DNA from: CAVPXC01 sp963709505
GTDB taxonomy: Bacteria > Chloroflexota > Anaerolineae > JAAEKA01
Assembly: GCA_963709505.1 (NCBI GenBank)
Contig: CAVPXC010000027.1
Location: forward strand, 1 to 64,000
Reading direction: 5' to 3'
DNA length: 64,000 nt
Made by a program: the position numbers and the translations under genes. Positions 47,272-56,360 of this stretch are shown here, piece after piece. Within the stretch, counting starts at the first letter, position 1; each line of letters opens with the position of its first letter. Below the pieces are notes generated by a model. It had not been told where the DNA came from and made no database searches. It was given only the letters and a program-made list of their open reading frames with translations.

Positions 47272-47804
47272 ATGACCAGGGCTCTGGTGGTTTATTGCAC
47301 CAAATACGGTTCAACGGCAGAGGTGGCACAGGCAATTGCCGATGGACTGGGTGCCGACATCGCCGACATGGTCGACATGCCTGACATCCACCTTTATGAG
47401 TTGATTGTGGTCGGCTCGCCGATCTACACCGGTGACTATCTACCAATTGCGATCGAGTTTCTAGATGCCAACAAGCAGCTGTTAGGCGTCCGCAAGGTGG
47501 CAGCCTTCATCACGGCTGCTGCCGATACGGAACCCCAGGTCGGCTTGACTGGCGAAGTGGATCCTCTGTTGTACACTCAGCAAGACTACGCCGAAGGCTT
47601 GGCGCGGTTGACCCATGGCGACGTGATCAGCGCCGTGGCTTCGGCGGGCGTCTGGTTCCGCAGGACTTGGATGAGGTCGATCTCAGTACGCTTGAGTGGT
47701 TCTATCGCCGTCTGATGAGTGAGAAGCTTGATGGCTTTGATCTGCTCGATCTGCCTTCCGCCTATCGCTGGGGCGAAGAGCTGCGCTATGTGATTGGCGG
47801 CTGA
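47272..47804 (+). CDS. Flavodoxin-domain protein (one frameshift)
   Basis: ATG 47272 behind AAGAAGG. RALVVYCTKYGSTAEVAQAI (the phosphate-binding T/S-rich loop of flavodoxins) and YELIVVGSPIYTGDYLPIAI give the FMN fold, as in HemG/protoporphyrinogen oxidase-type flavodoxins. A shift near 47648 moves the frame; the other frame continues RLVPQDLDEVDLSTLEWFYR and ends LRYVIGG at 47804. Total about 177 residues, right for HemG-like proteins. Probably redox partner, substrate unknown. Cotranscribed with mdh. Confidence 0.75.
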
Positions 47805-47930
47805 GACCGCATCCAGGCTCGGCGAACGATCTCCGTCTGCACTCCGCCGACTCAGATAAACGGTAAACCTAACTTTAGAGCACTCTGGATGACACTCAAA
47901 CTCTTCAACCTATCAGAGCACTCAGCGAAG

Positions 47931-47959
47931 ACTGCCCGGTTTGTAGCCGGGCAGTTTTC
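47931..47959 (+). terminator. Rho-independent terminator
   Basis: ACTGCCCGG, loop TTTGTAG, CCGGGCAGT, TTTTC. Confidence 0.65.
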
Positions 47960-48001
47960 GCGCTGTCCAGTGGTACTTCTCACTCCGTCGGCTACGCCAA
48001 C

Positions 48002-48030
48002 TTGGGGAAACCCCTCTGTTCTGGTACACT
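48002..48030 (+). promoter_or_regulatory. era promoter, leaderless
   Basis: TTGGGG (48002-48007), 17 bases, TACACT (48025-48030). The ATG 48037 is only 6 bases after the -10, so transcription should start at or beside the codon. Confidence 0.5.
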
Positions 48031-48036
48031 CTGCGC

Positions 48037-49072
48037 ATGATGAACGAATTCGACGAGCAACTTGAACTCATGGCTGATTTCGAACTACTGCCTTCGCAAG
48101 ACGAACTACCCCCAGACCACCGTTCTGGCTTCGTGGCTGTGGTGGGGCGACCGAATGTCGGCAAGTCCACCCTGATCAACGGCTGGCTCGGTCAGAAGAT
48201 CGCTATCGTCAGCGATAAACCGCAAACCACTCGCCAGCGGCTGACAGGCATCCTCACGCGGCCCGAAGCTCAGGTGATTTTCCTGGATACGCCGGGCTTG
48301 CACAAACCGCAACACCGGCTTGGTGAGTACATGGTGGATCAGGCGCAGGAAGCGCTTCCAGAGGCAGACGTCATTTGTCTGGTGGTGGACGTCACTGAGC
48401 CGCCGGGCAGGGGCGATGAGCTGATGGTGCGAGATATCCAACGGATGGCGGCGAACGTACCTGTGGTCTTGGCGATCAATAAGGTTGATCTCGTGCCGCC
48501 GGATCGCATCCTCGCGCGTGTGGCCGCCTACCAGGAGCTCGTCCCGTTCCGCGCCGACTGGGCTGTGATCACGGCTTTGGACGAAGACGCACGAGCAGAC
48601 GTGCTGCAGCGCATCATCGCCCTGCTGCCGGTCGGCCCGCGCTATTATCCGGCGGACCAGGTCACCGATCTCCAGGAACGCTTTATCGCGGCCGAACTCA
48701 TCCGTGAGCAAGTGCTGCGCCAAACTTACCAGGAGGTGCCGCACAGCGTGGCGGTGGTGGTTCAGGAATTCAATGAACGTGCGGAGGGTCTCACCTACAT
48801 CAGCGCCACGATCTATGTCGAACGCGAATTCGCAGAAGAAGATCGTTTTGGGCAAGAATGGCCAGGGTATCAAGCAAATCGGCCAGTGCGCACGCGTCGA
48901 GATCGAGGAAATGGTCGGCGGAAAGGTCTACTTGGAGCTGTGGGTTAAGGTCTGGGAGAACTGGCGCAAGAGTGAGGAACGGCTGCGATGGCTGGGCTAT
49001 GCCTTGCCGCATGGCGGGAAGCGGGGCAGGCCGACAAAGGATCAGAGGATCAGAAGTCAGACATTGTACTGA
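48037..49072 (+). CDS. era: GTPase Era (one frameshift)
   Basis: ATG 48037. Residues 1-29 are an acidic extension; then VAVVGRPNVGKSTLINGWLG (G1 at 37-45), TTRQRLTGIL (G2), FLDTPGLHK (G3) and VVLAINKVDLVPPDR (G4). The KH domain follows: EVPHSVAVVVQEFNERAEGL, TYISATIYVER. An extra T near 48830 shifts the frame; the other frame gives KKIVLGKNGQGIKQIGQCAR and VWENWRKSEERLRWLGYALP, the Era KH ending. Era binds 16S rRNA and helps 30S assembly. The last residues (DQRIRSQTLY) come from a repeat array. Confidence 0.92.
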
Positions 49073-49125
49073 ACCGAACCCATTCCTGACGTTTTGTCAC
49101 TCTGACGCTCTGACCCTCTGACCCC
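49039..49125. repeat. Octamer-built inverted repeat covering the era stop
   Basis: GGATCAGA twice, AGTCAGAC, then after 40 bases ACTCTGAC, GCTCTGAC, CCTCTGAC. The arms can pair (TCAGA with TCTGA), forming a terminator-like hairpin over the end of era. Confidence 0.55.
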
Positions 49126-49140
49126 AGGAGCGAGGCAATC

Positions 49141-50334
49141 GTGCGAGATGTAATCCGTGGCGGTGCAATTGTATACGGGCTGCTAGCGGCCGGCTTTAGC
49201 GCCCTGGTCGCCCTGCTGTTGACCGGGCTGACCGTTGCCAGCGGCGGAAACGGCGCTCCTGCGGTGATGACCTCGACCGTGATCGTGTCCTTGGTGGTGT
49301 TGGGGTGTGGCCTGGGACTGCCGTTGGCGTTTGTGGGTTGGCATTCTCTGCAAGGGCGAGCCAGCCGGCGTTTGCGCTTGCCGCCGATTTGGCTGTTGTT
49401 CTTGGTATTCGTCGGCGCTCTTGGATTGGGCATCCTTGCTCTGCGCGCTCCGGCGGCCTCAGTCGTGCTGCTTCCGCCGCTTCACGTTATCGCCTCAGCG
49501 ATGCCAGCACTGATCCTGGCCGCGGCAGTCCTGCCATCACTGCAGGTGGGAGGCGCCGGCCTGACGCGGCGAAATTTCGTTACCATGTTTGCCTACGGTG
49601 GACTGTTTGCGACGGCTGTCGCCATCACGCTGGAATCCATTGCCGCGCTTGCGGCGATGGGAATGGCCGTAGGCATTGCTGCGGCTCTGCCCGGTGGACA
49701 AGCGACTTTGCAGAAGGTGAGCCTGATTTTGCAGTCCCAGGCCGTGGTGCCTGATCCCAAGCGTCTGCTGGAGGCTTTCGTGTCGCCTGCAATGGTATTG
49801 GGGGTGGGACTACTGGTCGCAGGAGTGACACCGTTGATCGAGGAGACCGTCAAATCCTTAGGTTCATGGACGGAAGGCAGCACCCTTGGCCGGTTCTCAC
49901 GCAGCCAGGCGTTTGGCTTTGGGGTCATCGCAGGGATCGGGTTCAGTTTCGCCGAGGCGTTGTTCTACGGAAGTGCGGGGCTGCCACAAGCCTGGGCCAA
50001 CTCTGTCTTGCTGCGCGGCGGCACCACCGTGATTCATGCTACCGCGACCGGCCTGGTTGCCTTGGGCTGGTATGAGGTATGGCGCGGCCGGCCCAAGCGA
50101 TTCGTGTTCTATGCGGGCGCCGGAATCGGTTTGCACGCGGTGTGGAACGGTCTGGCTGGGCTAAGCGCGGTGGCCGGTCTGCAGCTTTTCGGAGAGAGCG
50201 CCGGCGCTCGGGCGCTTAACACGGGGCTGGCCGCACTGTCTGTCGGGTTGCTGGCGATGACGCTGCTGGTGGCGATCGCAGGGTTGGCCACGCTCACCCT
50301 ACGGCTGCGCAAGGAAGGAAGCGCCTCCACATGA
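49141..50334 (+). CDS. PrsW-family intramembrane metalloprotease
   Basis: 397 residues, GTG 49141 behind AGGAGCGAGG. Many hydrophobic segments. The protease signatures are VTPLIEETVKSLGSW (EExxK), FGFGVIAGIGFSFAEALFYG, RGGTTVIHATATGLVALGW and GAGIGLHAVWNGLAGL, the metal-binding H and E residues of PrsW/CAAX-type proteases. In Bacillus PrsW starts release of a sigma factor by cutting its anti-sigma factor; the substrate here is unknown. It overlaps the next gene by ATGA, so the two are coupled. Confidence 0.82.
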   Translation: MRDVIRGGAIVYGLLAAGFSALVALLLTGLTVASGGNGAPAVMTSTVIVSLVVLGCGLGLPLAFVGWHSLQGRASRRLRLPPIWLLFLVFVGALGLGILALRAPAASVVLLPPLHVIASAMPALILAAAVLPSLQVGGAGLTRRNFVTMFAYGGLFATAVAITLESIAALAAMGMAVGIAAALPGGQATLQKVSLILQSQAVVPDPKRLLEAFVSPAMVLGVGLLVAGVTPLIEETVKSLGSWTEGSTLGRFSRSQAFGFGVIAGIGFSFAEALFYGSAGLPQAWANSVLLRGGTTVIHATATGLVALGWYEVWRGRPKRFVFYAGAGIGLHAVWNGLAGLSAVAGLQLFGESAGARALNTGLAALSVGLLAMTLLVAIAGLATLTLRLRKEGSAST

Positions 50335-51683
50335 AACCGGCCAGCGCTGCGGCGGCTTCTCCCGCCCAAACCAGAAGCCTCCTGCCATTGGCCGGCATGC
50401 TCAACCTGAATGCCGGCTGGTTCGGGCTAGCCTATCTATGGAATGGCTTGCATGCCATCCTGTTACCCCTGATTGTGGCCAGTCTGGCCCCTGGCCCGCT
50501 GAAGGCTACGACCCTTGGTGGATTGACCTTTCTGGGCCTGATGGTGGCTATGGTGACTCAGCCCATCGCGGGCGCGATCAGCGACCGCAGTGGCTGGCTG
50601 GGTCGCTTCGGCAAGCGGCGGCCCTGGATGGTTCTGGGCTCGACGGTCACCATTGCGTTGCTTTTGCTCATGGGGTTGACAGGTAAGCTGTGGCTAGTGG
50701 TGCTCGTATACACCTTGATGCAGTTTGCCTCCGCCTTCACCGAGGCGACCCTGCAGAGTCTCTTGCCCGATCAAGTGCCGTCGCAGCAACACGGCAAGGC
50801 GTCTGGTTACAAGAACGCCTTTCAGATCGCCGGTTTTGTGATAGGGGTGGGATTGGGAGGGTACCTCGCCAGCCGGGGACAGGTCGAATTGGCGTTGCTG
50901 GTGACGGCGGGCATGTTGACTGCCACGATCGCGTGGACCGTGCTTGGGGTCCACGAGCAGCCGGTGCGCAGTGTTAGGCGCCGGGCGCTTAGCGTGGTTG
51001 AGGCGGTGCGAGCGATGATTGCAAGTTTTCGCATCGATCGAAACGTCGTGCCGAGTTATACGCGTTTGCTGGCAGGGCGTGGTTTCGTGATGGCAGGTTT
51101 TTTTGTTTTGCAGAGCTTTGCGCAGTATTTCGTCGCCGACAAACTGAAGGTCGCTAATCCGGCGGGTACCACCGCCTTGCTGATGGCGATCATGGGCGTG
51201 GCGATTTTGCTTCTCGCCGTCCCCATGGGCATCCTGGCCGATCGCGTCGGCCGCCGGCCGCTCAATCTCTTTTCCGGCATTCTGGGCGCCGCGGCGACAA
51301 CTGCCCTGATCTTCGTCGGCAATCTGCCGCAATTGGTGGTGGCCGGTGGGCTCGTCGGGGCGGCAGTTGGGATCTTTCTGACTGTCAATTGGGCCTGGGC
51401 CGCCGATATGGTTCCGCTTGACGAGGCGGGACGTTATCTGGGGCTGGCCAATATCGCCACAGCCGGTGCAAGCGCTGTGGCGCGGCTGCTGGCGGGCCCT
51501 CTGGTCGATGGCGGCAACTTGCTACGGCAGGGCGCCGGATACGAGATCCTATTTCTTGTCTTGGGCCTTGGAATGCTGTTTGGAGTCTGGCTGTTGTCAG
51601 GTGTGGCGGAAACGCGATCACAGCCAAGTCAGCCTATCGTGGATCCAATCCCGGTAGAACAGAACGATAGAGGACTATCATGA
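50331..51683 (+). CDS. Major facilitator transporter, SLC45/sugar-type
   Basis: 450 residues with about 12 membrane segments. GLMVAMVTQPIAGAISDRSG, WLGRFGKRRPWMVLGSTVT and GILADRVGRRPLNLFSGIL are the MFS loop motifs (DRxGxxGR/KRRP, DRxGRRP). DMVPLDEAGRYLGLANIAT is the second-half signature seen in sucrose/maltose-type and related carriers. Substrate unknown. Coupled at both ends: its ATG overlaps the PrsW stop and its TGA overlaps the SixA-like start. Confidence 0.85.
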   Translation: MKPASAAAASPAQTRSLLPLAGMLNLNAGWFGLAYLWNGLHAILLPLIVASLAPGPLKATTLGGLTFLGLMVAMVTQPIAGAISDRSGWLGRFGKRRPWMVLGSTVTIALLLLMGLTGKLWLVVLVYTLMQFASAFTEATLQSLLPDQVPSQQHGKASGYKNAFQIAGFVIGVGLGGYLASRGQVELALLVTAGMLTATIAWTVLGVHEQPVRSVRRRALSVVEAVRAMIASFRIDRNVVPSYTRLLAGRGFVMAGFFVLQSFAQYFVADKLKVANPAGTTALLMAIMGVAILLLAVPMGILADRVGRRPLNLFSGILGAAATTALIFVGNLPQLVVAGGLVGAAVGIFLTVNWAWAADMVPLDEAGRYLGLANIATAGASAVARLLAGPLVDGGNLLRQGAGYEILFLVLGLGMLFGVWLLSGVAETRSQPSQPIVDPIPVEQNDRGLS

Positions 51684-52198
51684 AGCTTTTAACCCTTCTT
51701 CGACACGGCAAATCAGAATGGGAGACTGGGGCAGAGAACGATTTTGACCGGCCGCTTAGAGACCGTGGCCGGCGGGACGCGCCGTTCATGGGAAAAGTCT
51801 TTGCCGCGCTGGACTTGACGCCGGATCTCATTGTCAGTTCACGAGCGCTACGAGCGCAACAGACGGCTGAGCTGTTTGCCGCTGATTCTGGCTATCGCAA
51901 CCCGATCCGTTGGGAGGACATCATGTATGCTGCCAGCGCTGGTGAGCTGATGTCGCTGCTGCGTAACCTGCCCAACGAGTTGACTCATGTGTTGCTGGTG
52001 GGCCATAATCCCGGATTCGAGGACCTGGCGGCGCAGCTGATCGGGGCGAGCGCTTTCGGCATGGTCGCCGGGCTGCGGATGCCCACCGCAGCTGCCGCGC
52101 ACATCGAGCTCGGCGTCGAACTGTGGCAAGAAGTGCAGACAAACAGCGGACGCCTGCTGTGGCTGGTCAATCCCAGGATTCTGCAGGCGATCAAGTGA
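51680..52198 (+). CDS. SixA-like histidine phosphatase
   Basis: 172 residues. LTLLRHGKSEWETGAENDFD (RHG, catalytic His), RPLRDRGRRDAPFMGKVF, DLIVSSRALRAQQTAELFA and VLLVGHNPGFEDLAAQLIG (second His) are the histidine-phosphatase fold of SixA/phosphoglycerate-mutase-like proteins. SixA removes phosphate from His of phosphorelay proteins, but small members also act on other substrates. Ends just before the convergent CBS gene (stop 52198 versus stop 52201), leaving no room for a separate terminator. Confidence 0.82.
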   Translation: MKLLTLLRHGKSEWETGAENDFDRPLRDRGRRDAPFMGKVFAALDLTPDLIVSSRALRAQQTAELFAADSGYRNPIRWEDIMYAASAGELMSLLRNLPNELTHVLLVGHNPGFEDLAAQLIGASAFGMVAGLRMPTAAAAHIELGVELWQEVQTNSGRLLWLVNPRILQAIK

Positions 52199-52200
52199 CC

Positions 52201-52842
52201 TCAGTAGGTCCGAATATCCTTTACCTGAAGCGCGAGTGGCTCGAGCACGGCCCGCAGGGTGGCCTCGTCCGGGCCGGACACCTTGAACATCAGCTCGGAT
52301 GTCGACGGGTCTGCGCCGAGGAAGGTGCCCAAGGCGATGATATTGCCGCCGGCCTGGAAAATAGCTTCGCTGAGACGAGCGATCTCGCCGGCCTTATTCG
52401 ACACTAAGACGCTTGCACGGACTCCCTTCTGACGTGCGCCCATCATCTCGAGCATGATTCGGAAGAGGTCCGTTTCCGTGATTATACCTACCACGCTGCC
52501 GTCGCGCACGACCGGCAGGCCACCGATTTTGTTGTCGATCAGGGTGCGGGCAGCCTCCTCGATCGTCGTGTCCTCGGTAGTAGTCAGTACCTGCTTGGTC
52601 ATCACCTCTTTTACCTTGATCTTGCTGACGAGGTAATGAACCTCCCACACGCTGAGCAACGTCGCCGACGAGGGGGAGGCGTTGAGCAGATCCTTCTCCG
52701 AGACGATGCCGACCAGTTTGCCGTCGTGGATGACCGGTGCGCGCCGAATGTGCGCTTGGCGCATCAAGTCGAGCGCATCCATCACCGCCATGTCCGGGGA
52801 GACGCTGATGATCGGTTGAGACATACGTTCGCCTACTAGCAT
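52201..52842 (-). CDS. CBS-ACT domain protein (AcuB-like)
   Basis: 213 residues. Two CBS repeats: MSQPIISVSPDMAVMDALDL with HIRRAPVIHDGKLVGIVSEK, and VMTKQVLTTTEDTTIEEAAR with GGLPVVRDGSVVGIITETDL. The C-terminal third (ASVLVSNKAGEIARLSEAIF, QAGGNIIALGTFLG) is an ACT domain. CBS pairs bind adenosyl ligands, ACT domains amino acids; AcuB has this layout. Role unknown. GGAGGCC just before ATG 52842. Confidence 0.82.
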   Translation of the reverse strand: MLVGERMSQPIISVSPDMAVMDALDLMRQAHIRRAPVIHDGKLVGIVSEKDLLNASPSSATLLSVWEVHYLVSKIKVKEVMTKQVLTTTEDTTIEEAARTLIDNKIGGLPVVRDGSVVGIITETDLFRIMLEMMGARQKGVRASVLVSNKAGEIARLSEAIFQAGGNIIALGTFLGADPSTSELMFKVSGPDEATLRAVLEPLALQVKDIRTY

Positions 52843-52886
52843 GGGGGCCTCCTATACAATCAACACCAGGTTGAAAGACGATTGAT

Positions 52887-53540
52887 CTAGCTTTCCGTGT
52901 CCATTTCTGGTTTCCGGAAATCCTTCCGGGCTTTCAGGACTTCCACGATCGCCGGTATGACCGAGATGATCACAATGGCAACGATGACCAATTCGAAGTT
53001 CTGCTGGACGAAGGGAATATTGCCAAAAAAGTAGCCCAAAAGCGTGAAAATGGCCACCCAGGTGATGCCGCCAATCACATTCCATCGGAAGAAGAACCCA
53101 TAGGGCATTCGACTGACTCCGGCCACGAACGGAGCGAAGGTGCGTACGATTGGCACGAAACGCGCCAGGAAGATGGCCTTGCCGCCATACTTCTCGAAGA
53201 ACGCGTGGGTGCGCTCCATGTGGTCTTTCTTGATCCATCGCACTTCGCCCGAGTAGGCTTTAGATCCCACCCGGTGGCCGATCCAGTAGTTGACCGTATC
53301 TCCAGCAATGGCCGCCAGGGAGAGCACGATAAACACCGCCCAGGGATTGAGCGCGCCGCGCGCCGCAAAGGTGCCCGCCGCAAAGATCAACGAATCGCCT
53401 GGCAGGAAGGGCATCACCACTACGCCAGTTTCCACGAAGATGATCAAGGCAAGTATCGCCAGGGTCCAGGCCCCGTACTGGGCGATAATGTCGCTCAAGT
53501 AAACATCGATGTGCAAAATGAAATCTATGATTTGTCCCAT
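52887..53540 (-). CDS. DedA-family membrane protein
   Basis: 217 residues with four to five membrane segments. LAILALIIFVETGVVVMPFL, PGDSLIFAAGTFAARGALNP, GDTVNYWIGHRVG, FFEKYGGKAIFLARFVPIVR and TFAPFVAGVSRMPYGFFFRW are DedA (SNARE-associated) signatures; the FxRFxPxxRTxxPxxAG motif is diagnostic. DedA proteins act in membrane homeostasis and lipid-carrier recycling. Start ATG 53540. Confidence 0.9.
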   Translation of the reverse strand: MGQIIDFILHIDVYLSDIIAQYGAWTLAILALIIFVETGVVVMPFLPGDSLIFAAGTFAARGALNPWAVFIVLSLAAIAGDTVNYWIGHRVGSKAYSGEVRWIKKDHMERTHAFFEKYGGKAIFLARFVPIVRTFAPFVAGVSRMPYGFFFRWNVIGGITWVAIFTLLGYFFGNIPFVQQNFELVIVAIVIISVIPAIVEVLKARKDFRKPEMDTES

Positions 53541-53635
53541 AAGTGTTTTAGCTTTTTCTGAAGGATTGGCGATGCACTGATCGCCCCATATCGCAGGCCG
53601 TGTGAAGCACGATCAGCGAGAAAAACCAAAGAAGT

Positions 53636-53664
53636 ATTATAACACCAGGGCAGGCAGATCACAA
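53636..53664 (-). promoter_or_regulatory. dedA promoter
   Basis: On the minus strand TTGTGA (53664-53659), 17 bases, perfect TATAAT (53641-53636). Confidence 0.6.
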
Positions 53665-53676
53665 ACGCCGCTGGCC

Positions 53677-54480
53677 TCAGGCAAGCAATGCCGCGAGCTG
53701 AGGGAGGATGGCCTGGGTCGCAGCGCACCCGCGTGCGAGTAGGTCGTCGCTTCGGGGAAGAATGTAATCGATCTCGGCCAGATCGGGCTCGATCAGGACG
53801 TCGGCCAGGTCCAGCGGATCGCCAGCTTGCAGTACGAGCGCGCTGATGGCCGTGCTGCCGGCCCAAAAGAGGTTGGAGGGCATTCGCCGAGCCATCGGCA
53901 TGAGGTTGACTGCCAACACCACGTCGGCCCCCATGTCGCGCAGGATTTGGATGGGAACGTTATTACTGGCGAAGCCATCGCAGAGGATGCGACCGCGCCA
54001 CCGCGCCGGCGCCACGACGCCTGGCACCGAGGAACTGGCTCGCACCGCATGCGCGACCCGACCACTGGTGATTACGATACGATCACCCGTGACCAGGTCG
54101 GTGGCGCCCACCGCAAAGGGTCGGGCCAGCTCGGCGAATGTAACGTCGCCAATCGATTGGATCAGCAACATTTCGAGGTTTTGAAAATCCATCAACCCCA
54201 GGCGAGAGAGCCCACTACGGAAAGGATTGAGGACGGACGGCCTGGCGACATTTGGCCAGCTAAACTGTTTAGCAAATTCAACCAGCTGGGTGGCGTCAAT
54301 CCCCATTGCATAGAAAGCGCCAACAATCGCACCCGCGCTCACCCCGCTCAGGAAGTTGACCTCGATGCCGGCTTCCTCCAGCACCTGAATCACCCCCACA
54401 TGCGCCCGGCCGCGCATCACCCCGCCGGCGAGGGCCAGGCCGAGACGTTTTCGTTGTTTGACCACAGCTCTTCCGTCCAT
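53677..54480 (-). CDS. Patatin-like phospholipase (NTE family)
   Basis: 267 residues. RLGLALAGGVMRGRAHVGVI (GGGxRG-type oxyanion loop), VNFLSGVSAGAIVGAFYA (GxSxG with the nucleophile Ser) and GRILCDGFASNNVPIQILRD (catalytic Asp) are the patatin dyad site. The RssA/NTE branch hydrolyses phospholipids. Its start at 54480 lies 64 bases inside the aldehyde oxidoreductase gene in another frame; the conserved glycine loop begins only about ten residues in, so a later start would cut into it. Downstream gene of the SCP2-ADH-AOR set. Confidence 0.85.
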   Translation of the reverse strand: MDGRAVVKQRKRLGLALAGGVMRGRAHVGVIQVLEEAGIEVNFLSGVSAGAIVGAFYAMGIDATQLVEFAKQFSWPNVARPSVLNPFRSGLSRLGLMDFQNLEMLLIQSIGDVTFAELARPFAVGATDLVTGDRIVITSGRVAHAVRASSSVPGVVAPARWRGRILCDGFASNNVPIQILRDMGADVVLAVNLMPMARRMPSNLFWAGSTAISALVLQAGDPLDLADVLIEPDLAEIDYILPRSDDLLARGCAATQAILPQLAALLA

Positions 54481-56345
54481 TCGCCCAGTCCCAGCGCCTC
54501 CAGCTTTTGGGCCAGTGGTTTACCGGTGACGGGATCCCACTCTCGCGCCTGGTAGTAGAGGCTCAGCAGCAGGTCGATGTCGGGCACGAAACCCTCAGTG
54601 CCGCCTTTTTGGATCTGTTTGAGCAACGGCTTGGGCAGGCGATCGTCGGCTCGCGTCGCGCCCAGGCGGAAGTTGAGCAGACGTTTGAAGACGCTGATGC
54701 GCTCGCCGAGCTGCATCACGGTGCTGTAATCCACTTCCCAGCCCGTCAAGGCTCGGAGCAGCCCGACCACGTTATCGGCGGTGATGTCCTCGAAGTGGCA
54801 CATGATCGCCGAGTTAGTGAAGCTGCGGTAATCCATGGTGTTGGCGGCCAGCTTGGCCACTTCCATGTCTTGTGCGAAGCGGTCGATCAAGTCCAAGCCG
54901 AACTCCGGGGCGATGCGTCCGCGAATTACTTCATAGTAATCGCCGGCCATGTGGTCAGCTCCGCGGCTGGTGGTGGCGTACACCAACGCCTGGCCGGAGA
55001 ACGCGCGCGGATCGTGGTACGGCGCCTCCAGCCCTTTGACCGTGATGGCCTGGTCCGGTACACCAAAGCGTTGGGCAACCGCGTCGGCGCCCTCGGCCAG
55101 CAGATCGCCCACGCCCTCGCGCCGCGCGATCTTCTCCACCAGCTCAATGGCCGGCGCGACGTTGCCCCACGTCAGGTCGAGGCCATCGGTGTCGGCTTTG
55201 GTAACGATCCCCTGGTTGTAAAGCGAGTAGAGAAACCCGATCGTGTGCGAGCAGGAGATCGTGTCGAGCCCGTGCAGATTGCACAGGTGGCCGGCATAGG
55301 CCGCGCCTTGTAGATCGGCGGCGCCGATCAACGCGCTGAAGCCGACAGCGGTCTCGTACTCCGGCCCGTCGACTCGCGGCGTTTCACTCCCAGTCACGGC
55401 CGACCGCTCGACCACGTAATTGTCCAGATGCACCTCGCGGCCGCATGAGATTGGGCAGCGGAAACAGGGTACCTGACGGTCGAGCATGGTATCCAGCAGG
55501 GTGCTCGTGTTGATGCCGTCCTCGATCTCCTTATCCTCGCTGGCGGTGTAGTAACGAACGGGCGTGTCCCCGTACATAAAACCTACGTCCGCACCCATGA
55601 TCGTGCCCGACATGCGCAGACTAACCACGAAGAAATCGTCGACCACAAAACGCATGGCGGCGCGCAGGAACTGTTTGAAGGCCGCTGGGTCGGCCATGGG
55701 GATGTCGGCCCTGCCGCCACAGGCAATGGCCTTGAGCCGCTTGCTGCCCATGACGGCACCCATGCCGGTGCGGGCCGCTGCACGGCCGTGGTCGTTCATC
55801 ACCGCAGCATACTTGACCAGGTTTTCCCCAGCCAGACCGATCGTGGCGACGTGGACGCGGTGCTTGTCAACCGCCAACTCGGCCTTGACGCGATCCTGGG
55901 TGTCGTAGTGATTGAGACCCCACAGATGGGATGCGTCGTGAAGGGTGACCTCGCCGTTGAGAATACTCAAGGTGGTTGGTCTATCAGCTTGGCCGGTGAT
56001 AATCAGCCCATCATAGCCGGAGTGGCGTAAGGCCGGCCCCCAGTGGCCGCCGCCGTTGGCTTCGCCGACCAGTTTGGTGGCCGGCGAGCGCGCGACCACG
56101 CTGTACCGCCCGGCCGCCGGTATCTGGGTGCCCACGAACGGACCGGTCATGAAGATCAGCGGGTTGTCTGGCCCCAATGGATCCGTATTAGCAGTGACGT
56201 AGTCGGCCAGGTATCTGGCACCCAGTCCACTGCCGCCAAGGAAATTGCGAACATACTCCGGGTTCAGCGGCTCATCCCACCACTGGCCGCTGCTCAAATC
56301 GACCCGCAAGAGTTTGCCGAGATAGCCGGGGAGGTTTGTGGTCAT
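54417..56345 (-). CDS. Aldehyde ferredoxin oxidoreductase (tungsten type)
   Basis: 642 residues, intact. YLGKLLRVDLSSGQWWDEPL, NFLGGSGLGARYLADYV, AAARTGMGAVMGSKRLKAIA and VPCFRCPISCGREVHL (4Fe-4S cysteines, with a further C near TISCSHTIG) are the AOR family. RSPATKLVGEANGGGHWGPA and ADHMAGDYYEVI line the cofactor site. These enzymes oxidise aldehydes to acids with ferredoxin, using a tungsto- or molybdo-bispterin cofactor. The C-terminal 20 residues overlap the patatin gene and look like an unrelated tail. 16 bases after the alcohol dehydrogenase gene, so an alcohol-to-acid path is likely. Confidence 0.92.
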   Translation of the reverse strand: MTTNLPGYLGKLLRVDLSSGQWWDEPLNPEYVRNFLGGSGLGARYLADYVTANTDPLGPDNPLIFMTGPFVGTQIPAAGRYSVVARSPATKLVGEANGGGHWGPALRHSGYDGLIITGQADRPTTLSILNGEVTLHDASHLWGLNHYDTQDRVKAELAVDKHRVHVATIGLAGENLVKYAAVMNDHGRAAARTGMGAVMGSKRLKAIACGGRADIPMADPAAFKQFLRAAMRFVVDDFFVVSLRMSGTIMGADVGFMYGDTPVRYYTASEDKEIEDGINTSTLLDTMLDRQVPCFRCPISCGREVHLDNYVVERSAVTGSETPRVDGPEYETAVGFSALIGAADLQGAAYAGHLCNLHGLDTISCSHTIGFLYSLYNQGIVTKADTDGLDLTWGNVAPAIELVEKIARREGVGDLLAEGADAVAQRFGVPDQAITVKGLEAPYHDPRAFSGQALVYATTSRGADHMAGDYYEVIRGRIAPEFGLDLIDRFAQDMEVAKLAANTMDYRSFTNSAIMCHFEDITADNVVGLLRALTGWEVDYSTVMQLGERISVFKRLLNFRLGATRADDRLPKPLLKQIQKGGTEGFVPDIDLLLSLYYQAREWDPVTGKPLAQKLEALGLGEWTEELWSNNENVSAWPSPAG

Positions 56346-56360
56346 AGGTGTGTACAGGCA

